From Euleptes europaea (taxonomy: Eukaryota > Chordata > Lepidosauria > Squamata > Sphaerodactylidae), in assembly GCF_029931775.1 (NCBI RefSeq), contig NC_079322.1, positions 78,305,326 to 78,369,325 of the forward strand: a stretch of 64,000 bases of DNA, given 5' to 3'. Numbering within the stretch: the stretch's first letter is position 1; each line of letters starts with the position of its first letter. The notes below the pieces were generated by a model. It searched no databases and had not been told where the DNA came from. It was given only the letters and a program-made list of their open reading frames with translations. This document shows, piece by piece, positions 35,301 through 47,300 of the stretch. The position numbers and the translations under genes were made by a program.

Positions 35301-38300
35301 TACAATCCCCTTCCTTTCCTCACAACAGACACCCTGTGAGGTGAGTGGGGCTGAGAGAGCTGTGACTAGTCCGAGGACACCCAGCTGGCTTCATGCATAG
35401 GAGTGGGGAAACAAATCCAGTTCACCAGATTAGCCTCCGCCGCTCATGTGGAATGGGGAATTGAACCCGGTTCTCCAGATTAAAGTCTACCATTCCAAAC
35501 CACCACTGTTAACCACTACACCACGCTGGCTCGCCTGAAAACACGACTGACTGTAACAGATGAAACCTCACACACTATATTCCCCTGGAGTGCTGCCAGC
35601 AAAGGTGCCAGCCTCTGAAAACAGCAGCATAGAGGGCATTTGCGCACTCACATGCGAGGTCCCCGCTCTGATGAGAACTCGCAGTGGAAAACGACGATGA
35701 CTCGCTTGTTGTCCGATGATACGATGGGCTTCTTCAGCAAGAAGGCCTCTACATCCGCTTCCATGTGGAGGTTCACAGCACCCTGGGAAGGAAGGGCGAT
35801 TGGTTGGTTGGCAGACCCAGGTCACATTCTATCGAATACTGCTGTGCATTTTATGTCGCGTGCAACAGATTTCGTAGCAGCTGAAAAGCTGCAGCCCACC
35901 CTCAACGCCCCACCCAGCTGACAACCAGAGGCAGCATTCATCTCACACCCTCTCGGCACAATGTTTGCAGCTACTGGGCAATAGCGCCACCTCTCTGCGT
36001 AGAGATTACCTCTCTGAAACAGCAGTTTTCTTCCTTCAGTAAGCTGCGCAGTACATATATACCCTGCTCCTCCCCAGCTTTTAATCAATTTGCAATCACC
36101 ACCCCCATTCCATTCCCTCCCCTTTGTGGCTCAGTTTGTAGAGCCTTTGCTTGGAATTCAGAAGGTCCCAGGTTCAATCCCCGGCATCTCCAGTTAAAGG
36201 GACTAGGCAAGTAGATGATGTGAAAGACCCTTTTCTGCCTGAGACCCTGGAGAGCCACTGCCGGTCTGAGTAGACAATACAGACCTTGATGGGCCAAGAG
36301 TCTGCTTCAGTATAAGGCAGTTTCAGGTGTTCAACTATTAAAAAAATGCAGGTATTTGTGAATGATCAAATCTGAGTACAGATCATCATTTTCTAAGAGA
36401 CAACTCTTTGCCTAGGGAAGGAAGTGGGATTGGATGGTTCCAGTCATCTTTCCTTGTCAAGAAGCCCCCCCACAACCTTCAGCGGGAGTGCGATGATGAG
36501 AATTGCTAAAAGATGGCCACAAGCTGACACTGAAATCGCTAGAGAATTTCCAGGACGAGGCTGGCCTGCCTGCTTTGCGATTCACTCTGGCAACCTGAAG
36601 ATGCTTTCACTGCTCCCCAGGCTAACCAGGATGCTTTTGAACGCTGCGATACCTTGATATGGCCTCCTTCGTACTCATAGGGATATCTGCAGTCAATTAT
36701 CACACACTCCTTAATGAACCCCGAGAAGCTTCCATTCAACACTGCAACAATCTAAAGGGAGGAAACAGTCAAGAATTAGACCTCAAGGATGCAGCTCCGC
36801 TGCTTTTGTTTCAGCAAGCAAACCAGTGTCGCTAAATCCTGAAAACGTCTTCTTACTCGCAACAGCCCGCTTAAGTGTCTTCCCTCCACCAAAAGGCACA
36901 TCCCCAGAAACAACAACATCAAGTCTGTAATCCGTGTGAAGCAGGAGGGTCATGACTCAGCGGCAGAGCACAGGCTTTGCACACACACACACGCTCCCAG
37001 GTTTGATCCAGTTGGGGAAATGTTGAACAGCCTAAGACCTTAGAGACCTGCCTCAGTTTCGAGGCTGTAACACCATGGCAGATGGGCCAAGATGGCTTCC
37101 TCTTGGAGAGGGGCTTTAGCTCAGTGGTAGAGCATTTGCTTGGCATGCAGAAGGTCCCAGGTTAAATCCCCGGCAGCATCTCCAGTTACAGGGACTAGGC
37201 ATGTAGGTGACGTGAAAGACTCCTGCCTGAGACTCTGGAGAGCCACTGCCGGACTGAATAGACAATACTGACTTTGATGGACCAAGGGTCTGGTTCAGTA
37301 GAAGGCAGCTTCATGTGTTCCTCTTGGAGAGGGGCTGTGGCTCAGTGGTTTCAACAAGCTCAAGGCTTGTTTACGGGCTCTTGATTCTATGCCAGTAAAA
37401 TTATTGAGTGCTGTTACTTTGGACGTATTTCATTCAGTATATATAGGTAGTTATAATGTTGGTACATAATTAAATCTATGAGTATTGTCCCTTAGCCACA
37501 TGCTTTTTTGTATTTTGGGGTCTGACTGCAGTGTTGGTGTGGTGTGGCTACTATTTTTTCTTGCTCAGTGGTCTCGCCCAGTCCAAGGCAGCTTCCTATG
37601 TTCAAAACAGATGCTTTTAAGGAGGCGGGTTTACACTCAACTCGGGGGAAGCACAGCTTGCGAAGCTTACCATTTCTGGGTCGATATATTTCAGATCTTG
37701 ATGCTTCCCATCCACCGTGTGGAAAAGATAACCCTAAAAAACAACAACCAGGCTTCACTGAAGCGAGGAAGTTAAGCTGCACAATCTCAACATTGCAGAA
37801 AGCAAAGAGACCGCAAAGCACAAGAGCCCTGGAAAAACTCAAACCCCAGCTGTGTCAAAACATAAGAACCAAGTGGTTAGAAGATGGGTCCCCAACCTTC
37901 CCGAGTCTGTGGGCACCTTGGCCATTCTGACAGAGTGCGGTGTGTGCAGCCAAAATGGCTGCTTCAGGAGGCGGAGCCAGTCACAAAATGGCTGCTGCAG
38001 CTTAGCAGTCATGCAGCAAAGATACTTGTGCTGCTGTGGCAGCTATTGCCAAAGTAGTGATTTTAAAAATCTGCACAGCCAGTCACATTCTCCAATGGCC
38101 AATGAGAAGCCTTTGCTGAGTGACAGCCCTATGTGGCCCCACCCGCTTTCTAAAAACGCTCCGCAGGTACCAGGAAAGGTGTCGATGGGCACAGAGTTGG
38201 GGATCCCTGGGTCAAGGGAAAAGGCACACCCTTACCTTTGAGAAGTCTCCAATAAGGTCCCTTTGGTCGCTGTCCAGAATATTCTCTATCTCTGTTGAGG

Positions 38301-41300
38301 ATGAAAGCGGTACCCCAACAAGGGCCTGACTCTGGAGAAAGAACCAGGAAGAAACATGAGACACTGAAGGCCATGCTAGATTCAGGTTTCATTAACAAAC
38401 ATCTAACTCATTTGGAGATCATCTGTCTTCAGTTCTTCAAGAAGCATGCAGGCTAGCTGGAGAGATTTGGAGAACAAAGATGAAGGGTGCACGGAAGGCA
38501 AGCCGCCAAGAAAAAGCCACGGAGCCGGGTGTTCAAACAGCCTTAAAGTAGAATGCTGGAAGCCCATTTGAGAAGATGCAAGAGCAGAATCAAGGACAGA
38601 AGAGGCCTGGGGGGGGGGGCATTTCACTGAATTCTGGCTTGCAATTTCGAAACTCCTGGACCAGAAAGAAAAAGGGGAAAGCACAATGGAAAACGGAAAA
38701 AAACATGGTGTATTTCAAAGGATAAAACCAACAAAACAAAGGGAGCAACACCCAACCCATGAGACAGGCTAGGAACCTAGAAGGTTGAGCCACAATAATT
38801 AAAAATATTATCATCAATACTTTAAGCCTTAAAAGGTAAGGAATCACACAACACAGTGGAACTGGTGCACTGAAGAACACCCCATGGGCCAAAACACATA
38901 CAGTCTTCGTGGTTTTTATAGTGCAACCAATTGAGTTGTCTTATGGATTCCTTATATTTACGTAATTTGCCTTTGGAGGCTTTTTTAACTCTTTTAAAGC
39001 GCAATTGCACTTAATAATAAATATATACTTATACTATTATTTTCATTATCATTTTTCAAAAGAGGCCTGAAAAGAACAGGTAGACAGGACTATAAATGTT
39101 AAACTATAGAAAGCAAAGATTAAGTTAGATGTTTGGAGCAATTTTCAACTTTAAGAGCACTTCAGTTCAACAAAGTCTCACAGCATAAGACAGTCAAGAG
39201 AAAGTCTGAGCAAGAATTAGCTGTATCCCCCTTTTTAGAAGAGTTAGTTTTTATATGCTGACTTTCTCTACCCCTTAAGGTTAGTATCAAACCAGCTTAC
39301 GATCACCTCCCTCCCCCATAACAGACACCCTGTGATGTAGGTGGGGCTGAGAGAGCTCTAAGACAGCTGTGACTAGCCCAAGGTCACCCAGCTGGCTTCA
39401 TGTGGAGAAGTGGGGAAACCAACCCGGTTCACCAGATTAGCGTCGGACGCTCATCTGGAGGAGTGGGGAATCAAACCCGGTTCTCCAGATTAGAGTTCAC
39501 TACTCCAAACCACCGCTCTTAACCACTACACCATGCTGACTTTTTAAAAAGTGCGTAAGAATTTTTATACCATGGTTTTTAATTGTAAGCTGCCTCAAGC
39601 AGGACTCTGAAGAAATATTCTGCGTAAATACTAGATCTCTAACTTTCTATATACTCAGATATCACATTCTCAAGTTTCTCTTCTTATACTTCTTTACCCC
39701 ATCTGAAACCAGCAGACAAAGACCCTGGTACCCATGCACTCTCTTCTACCCACCGCAGGTCAGCCACATATGAAAAGATTCTTAGGATTCCCAAATTCCA
39801 TTCCGCCCCAGGAACTAAGGCAAGAAGTGTCGGCTGCTGCCACGAGAGAACATCATTGTGTAGCGACAGTAGGGAAAAGTTCCACTCAGGATTCTGCAAA
39901 GAGCCTCAGGTGTCCAGACCCAACATCTCGCAATAATGGGTTTACTCACAATAATGGGTTTAAATTACGGGTGGAAAGGTACAAGCTGGACACTAGGGGG
40001 GGAAATTTACAGCAAGAGTTCTTCTGGAATCGGTTGCCTAGGGAGGTGGTGAGCTCCCCCTCACTGGCAGTCTTCAAGCAGCAGCAGGACGAACACTTGT
40101 CAGGGATGCTCTAGGCTGATCCTGCATTGAGCAGGGGGTTGGACTAGATGGCCTGTCTGTCCCCTTCCATCTCTATGATTCCACCTGCTGCCCAAGGCAA
40201 GGGAGCTCCTGTATCCACCGCTTCCTCGGGTTAGTGCCTGTTAAGACAAGCAAGCTCAGTGGACAGGAGGAGTCCCTGTATGTTCTTCAGCTACCAACCG
40301 TCAGTTCTTCAGATGGTGCTTCACGAGCATCTCTCCTCCTCTTGCCGGCCCCCGACGAATTCTCTTCTTGGGATCTCTCCACTCTTTTCAGGGCGGCCTT
40401 GGCCATACTGTACGGCTTGCTTTCTGCCCCCAGCAGCCGGCACCGTTTATTCTGGACAAAAGCCAAAGCAGCATTAGCGCTGCCAGGTAGCCAACGGCTC
40501 CAACCAGCATCCCGCTGGGCCTCAGCAGAGCTGGCCCCCTCACAAAAGCAAGAACGTTCTACAGTCTGGAGGAGGTGAGCCCTCAGGCGAGATCAGGCTC
40601 TGAACAGGCTGTAAAGGGACAGGAGCAGGATGGATGGATTCAGCAAAGCTCTAGACAGGATGCTTAACCCGCATCCACACACTCCAAAGAGCCCTAGTGC
40701 CATCCAGAGGAGAAGAGACTGTCAAGCAGGCCTTGGCAGTTGAGAGTTAAACAGCCATGTACTAGGTTCTATGCTAAATAAAATAAATGCTTTGAATTTT
40801 AGAAGGACAGCTGTGTTTATTGCAGCAAAAACAAGAAAGAGATTTGATGATTCTAGCCTAAGGTTTCAGACACTGATCACTTGTCAGATGCATGCGTTAG
40901 GTCCTCATGAGGCAGACATTTATATATGAAGATATTTTACAAAGCCAAGAAGCATAGAAAGTACAGAGGTAGATGTAACTAAGTAAACTGCAATGCAATC
41001 GAGAAAGATGCAGAGCCTGTTCACAGCAGCAGTCACTGGCCATGTCTCTAGGTGTGCTAAGCTAGCTATAGTATCTGTAATGGCTGAGAAGTCCCAGGTG
41101 TTACTAAGATAATTAACACCTATAATGAGTAAGGCATCCCAGATTCTAAATTTTAAAAACTATTTAAATTTGTAAAAGCTGCCTTTCCATCTGACTTAGG
41201 GCCCTCTAGGCAGTGAATAATCAAGAGCATTAAAACAAGCTTAAAATACACACAATTAAAAACAAAACAGAGACACATAAACAGGAAGGAGGGTCAATAA

Positions 41301-44300
41301 GAGTATGCCAAAAATGATTTACAATGAATTAAGGTTGATATTACAACAAAACATTCCCAAAACACTGGAGATGATGTTGTTAAGTATAATACCGGATACC
41401 ATAATGACTCAGAGATCGTTTTTGATGTATGCCACTACAGCTGCTAGATTGGTATATGCTAAGAGATGGAAAATGACTGAGATACCAAATAAGACTGAGT
41501 GGATAGAAAAACTGATGGAATTAGCTGAAATGGCAAAACTTACAGCATTAATAAATCAAAAAGAAGATTGTGATTTTGTGACAGAATGGGAGGCATGGAC
41601 AAAATATTGTATGAATGAATTCAATTGTGATATTAAGGGATATATGTTGATATAATTCAGATTTGTTAAGTCGATATGGGTGATTTATTATATAGAATTA
41701 GACAATAAATACAAAGAGAGTAACAATGAAAATAAAGAGACAGAGGAGGGGAGAGGGGAAGTTAAAGAAATACATATTAGATATAAGAAAAATTTGTTTT
41801 ATAATATAACTGGTTAATGGATTGTAACTGAAAATGAATGAATTTGAAAAATAAAAAAATTATTTTAAAAAAAATAAGAATATGCCAAACAAAACAGTCT
41901 TTACAGTGACAGAAGGGGACAGATGGTTCTCACTGGGTAGGGAATTCCACTGCTTTGGTGTCACAACCACAAAGGTCCTTCCTTTATATACCTGAACATA
42001 CCAAAGAGAATCCACTCCAAAAGCAAATCATTCTTTAATAGCTCTAAGCCTGGCATGAAACAGGGCTACTTTGCACTACACTGGAAATGGTTGTGTGTTT
42101 TGTTTCAATCAAACAAACAAACCCCTAGCTTTCAAGCTGCACAGAACATGGACAGCAACCTTACCTGGGTTTCCTGTCGTGTCTTCGTCACTAATGGTGC
42201 AGTCCATAGACTTGCCACGCCAAATGGCATCTCTTCGTCATTCTGAAACAATCATCGAGATGTTATATCAACTACCTCTAGCAAGGAGCTGCAACAGCTG
42301 TCATTTCTATTTCATTAATTGCCTGACAAACACCCTTGGTGGAACAGTGGCTTGGGTACCACAGAAAACCAGAGCCCCAATTCTTCGCCCTTAGACAGAG
42401 AGCCTGCAAAGAGTTCTAGAACTCAGGCAGTACGTGGCTCTGCACCCTACATTTCCCCTACACATTGCTCTTAGCAACAGCCACTGATGTGCGGTTGTTT
42501 TTTGTTCAAAGTGTTTTGCATTGCTCATCACTGGTAAAACCTGCTGACCAAACACAGCCCATTAATATCAAATGTCTCACCCCCTACCATATCCTGAGCC
42601 CGAGCATAACTCCTGCTCAAAGACCTCCCACCGATAAGGTATTAGACTCTTTCACCATCACTTACACTGACATCTTGCCCATCCATAATCTCTAGGAATC
42701 CATCATCCTCATCTTCTGTTCCAGGGGCCGTCAGAGAGAGCTGCCTCAGACAAGCAGGGCTGTAACTTCCCAGGTTATTTTCACTTTCGCCACTACGAAA
42801 CTAAAGTAATTACAGTTTAATGATTACTCTGATAGCTATGGCATTTCCTCTAAATGAACGAGAGCACCAAAAACAGTTTTCATACAGCGTATTGTTCTGG
42901 CTGTTTATGTAATTCTCCTCTTCACCTTTGTAAACCCACAAATGCAGGTCCTAATGATCTTGCTGAAAGCAGATATCCAACAGCTTAACAAAAATCCATT
43001 CCAATCTACTTGCAAAACTAAGATGCACAGAAATGCCTCTTGGGCCTTAAAGATGTTAACAGCTGGCATCCAAAGGAGTCATGAGGGTTCAAATGGCTAC
43101 CTCCCAGGTCACGCTTTAAACACCATTGTGTTTCGTGTTGTGCTAAGCAGTTTCTGCTATGAATGGTTTTCTCCCTGCCTGCTGCATACTAAGGGATCTC
43201 AACATTCTATAGTTCCACATATGCAGAATTACAAATACAGCATATTAAGGTGCAGAATAGCTTCTTCTTTTTTTAACACCATGTTTCTAGTCTGGAATCT
43301 GGCCTGAAATACAAGCAGTATGTGCTTGTATTTTTGATGCCCTACATCATTTTCAGACTATTCCTTCATATGCTCCAGTCACACTCCCCTTCTGCTGCAG
43401 GGAAATACTCGTACACAAAGCTCAGAAACTTGCAAAATTGAGCAGCGCAACCAAAACACTGCACTCCAGAGCTTTCTGGATGCAAAGTAGATCGCCTTAG
43501 AGTATGAACAGTCGCCACTAAACCCCTCCCCTACTTCCACACTTTCCAGAGATACATACCATAAACCCTGGGGCAGACCTCTGCCTCAGCCCTAAAGTGT
43601 CTAGTTCACCTTCAAGGGAAGAGTTGCGCAGAGAACTACGAGAAGCAGGCCGTGTTGGCTTTTTGAATTCAAAAGGCTCCTTTAAGGAAAAGACAACCAT
43701 GTGACCAACTGAATCCAGGATCATCCCTTACCATTTTTGAATTAGCCACCCCAGATTCCAAAGAAAACCCATCCTTGTCCCATGAGCTACAATCTTTCCG
43801 TAAAGATTTATTGCCCTGTTCACCTCCAAGTTTTCTAGACAATCTTTTTACAATGCAAATGAACAACTGACTCATAAAGCTGAAGTTTCACAAAGACACT
43901 AGTTGCATGCAGGCAGTTGTAGAAGACTGGTAACAACTAATGCTAAGCTACTGGTGGTTCCCGGCTCTAAGAGTGTGCGGCTGTCCTCAACAGGAGCCAG
44001 GGCCTTTTTGGCCTTGGCTTCGGCCTGGTGGAATGCTCTTCCTGGTAACATCGGGGCCCTGTGGGATTTGAAAGAGTTCCGCAGGGCCTGCAAAACAGAG
44101 CTATTCCACCAGGCCTATGATTGTGGACAGCTGCCAATGTCATCAGATACGGCCTCCCTGCCTTCCCCCACCCTTCTTCTCGGCTTAAATTAGGGGGGGT
44201 TGGGCTGTACCTGCCTTATTGGTGAGCTGGATTTCAGCGCCATCTATTGTTAAGTATGTGTTTTTAACCTGTTGATTGGTTATTTCAAAGATTTTTAGAT

Positions 44301-47300
44301 GATTATTGTATATTGTAATTGTTGTAACTCGCCTTGAGCCTGGTTCTGCTGGGGAAGGCGTGTCAAAAGTCCAGTAAATAACAACAACTACTACTGATGC
44401 TTAAAACTTTTGTCTACTGGTTTACATGAAACAGAACAGATCTTCTTGACCCTCTCTCAGCCGTCAAACCTCCCCCATGCCTTTAGCAGGAATCGGGACA
44501 CACCCGTGGTCATCACCCCCCGCCCCTCACTCAAACAGCTGCCCGCAGGGCTGCGAAACTGAGCTCACGTTCTCTTTGTCCTCTTCAGAGTCACAGGACT
44601 GAAAGGTGCTGCAGCCCAGCACATCCGAATGGCTCCTCTTCAGAGCAGGGCTACATCCCAGAAGGCTTTGCTGTAAAGTTGGAGGGGGGGGAGAATTAAT
44701 CGAGAAGTTGAAAGCTGTCACTTAGAGGAGGGAATGGAGCTGTTGGCAGCAGAGGATAGGACTTTCAATAATGGTTTTAAATTGAGGGCAGAAAGGTACC
44801 GGCTGGATATTAGGAAAATTTTGTTTACAGTCAGAGTTGTTCGACAGTGGAATCAGCTACCTAGGGAGGTGGGTGAGCTCCCCCTCACTGGCAGTCTCTA
44901 AGCAGAGGCTGGACAAGCACTTGTCAGGGATGCTCGAGTCTAGGCTGATCCTGCATTGAGCAGAGGGTTGGACTAGATGGCCTGTATGGCCCCTTCCAAC
45001 TCTATGATTCTATAAGTGAATTACAACACTTTCCCCCCCAAGACCACCCCAAATGAACACCAACCCAATCCAATTTGCTGGAAACAAAGTGTTACGGCTA
45101 CCCTCATATTTAAGTCCAAAGCGGATGGAAAGTGAATAGGGGTGCCAGGCTGCTACCGGGCACCCTGGGAGCTTTAGGAGCAGACGTAGCGTCAGCCAAT
45201 GCTCTGGAAGCTCTATGGTATTACCAGTTTCCAGAGCATTAGCTGATGCACAGACGTCACACACCCAGGTTTTCACCCAAATGTGACATCAAAGCATTAC
45301 GTGGTGCCATTTCTGCCCTCTGCTGTTCTCCTGCCAGTCCAGACCCAAGGGTAGGTAGAAGGGCCCACCTAATGGGAGAATGCCCATCAGAAGCGGGCAA
45401 ATGGCATGCCTAAAAGCAAATCATATCATACCCTAATCTTTCTCTCCTCCCCTGCTGCTGAGCACTTTCCCCCATTTTGGGGGGAGGTTAGAGCCAACCA
45501 TTGAGCTGCAGCCAGCTATTTCTGTGATTTTAGCACCATCGGGGGGGGGGAGTATTATTCACCCTATTTATTGAACTGACTGGGTTATTTTTAAATGTAT
45601 TTACCGTATATACTCGCGTATAAGCCAAGTTTTTTAGCCATGATTTTTGGCTTTAAAAACTCACCTCGACTTATACTCGGGTCAATACGGTAATTTGCGG
45701 TAGGCGGCAGTTTCTTCAGAGCCGCGCTGAATCTCCTGCCGGGCCCTCTCCCAGCGCGCTCCCGCCAGCCAACTGATGGGCAGGCTGTCCCGCCTTCCCC
45801 CCCACACCCAATCGCGCCTTCTGCGCGGAGGCGGTTTCTTCCCCCTCCCACCCCACCCGATCGCGCCTTCTGCGTGGCGGCGGCAGTTTCTTCCCACCCC
45901 ACCCCACCGTGCCTTCTGCTGGGTGGCGGCAGCGGTTTCTTCTCCCCCCCCCACCTCACCCGGGCCGGTCCTCCAGCTTGTCAGCTGATCCGCGGGCCTT
46001 GTCCTCCCGCTCTAAAATGGTGGCCGCCATTTTAGAGCGCAGCATCGCTGCCTCTCCCAGTGAGTAGGGGGTTCAGGGGCTCTTCCCCCTCCCCCCCTTG
46101 GATGGCGCTGGGGTCGGGGTGGGTCTGGAGGGCTCGGGAGGCCGGGCGGGAGGGCGACCTGGGGCAGGGGCGAGATCGTCCTGGTGCTCTAAAATGGCGG
46201 CCGCCATTTTAGAGTGTAGCATTTCCGACCCTCGGCTTATACTCGGGTCAATTAAAAATTCCCTTTTCTGGCCTCAAATTTGGTGCCTCGGCTTATACTA
46301 GGGTCGGCTTATACGCGAGTATATACGGTAAATTATATTTTAATGTTTTATTGGTTTTATTATTCTGGATTTTGTAAGCTGCCCTGACCTTTGGGCTGAG
46401 GACAGCGGGGCAAAAATGTAATTAATAAACAAAGCCTGAAGCATCAAGGGCCAAGACAGGGCCACCAGGACAGTGAGAAGACCGTTTTTGAATGCGGTAC
46501 TCAAGCTTAAAATGCTATTGTTTGACAGACAGCCATATAATACACACACAAGCAGGGTTGGGTTCCCCCCCCCCCCCCCGCGAATTTCTAGATACCAGCA
46601 GCATTCACACTTGCAAAACGCTTTATGTGAGAATCATCATCAGGTGATATAACAGCTAGGGTTCCCAACCCCCCAAACCCTTCACCTGAGGTTTTGTCAT
46701 GAGTCAGCCTGCAGAGAGTCAGCCTGCAGAGACCTCCTCTGACGAAGAGGAAGTAGAGGCCAGAATAGAGGATCAGCCAAAGTCAGGAGATGACTCACCA
46801 TGCCTGCAGCCTGCCAGCTCAAGGACTCCAGTTGGACCTGACACCTTGCAACATGGAGTGTCTCCAGAGGCCTCGCCAAGGCCACTGGAGCAGAAAAGAA
46901 AACAGGTTCGTCTGGCAATGCAGCAGAGACGGCAGAGTGCTAGACTGAAGGCTTTACACAGGAACCTCCCCAGTAGCAGTGATGAGGAAGAGCAGGGCTG
47001 AAGCACCACCTGTGAACTCAGCCTCATCAGCATCAGCTGGCTCTGCTACAGCAGCAGGGGAAGGGATTTAAGCCATCAGTTAGGCTTGGCTGTTGTGCAA
47101 GCAACTTGTCACCAACCTCCTGGTGTACCGGCCTTGTTTCCCTGCTATCCTTTGGATTCCTGGTATCCTGACTTCTTGGACTGGCTCTGACTAACACCTT
47201 GGACTTCCCTTGCCTGTACTGATATCTCGGACTCTGCCTTCACTGTGAATGATCTTGGACTGTTCCTCAGACTACGCTTACAGCTTACAGCCCTCGCTCC

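Noticed and set aside
45682-45988. Several frames of 63-122 codons near 45.7-46.0 kb
   Set aside because: They are produced by the GC-rich tandem units inside the TIR transposon and overlap one another in all frames.
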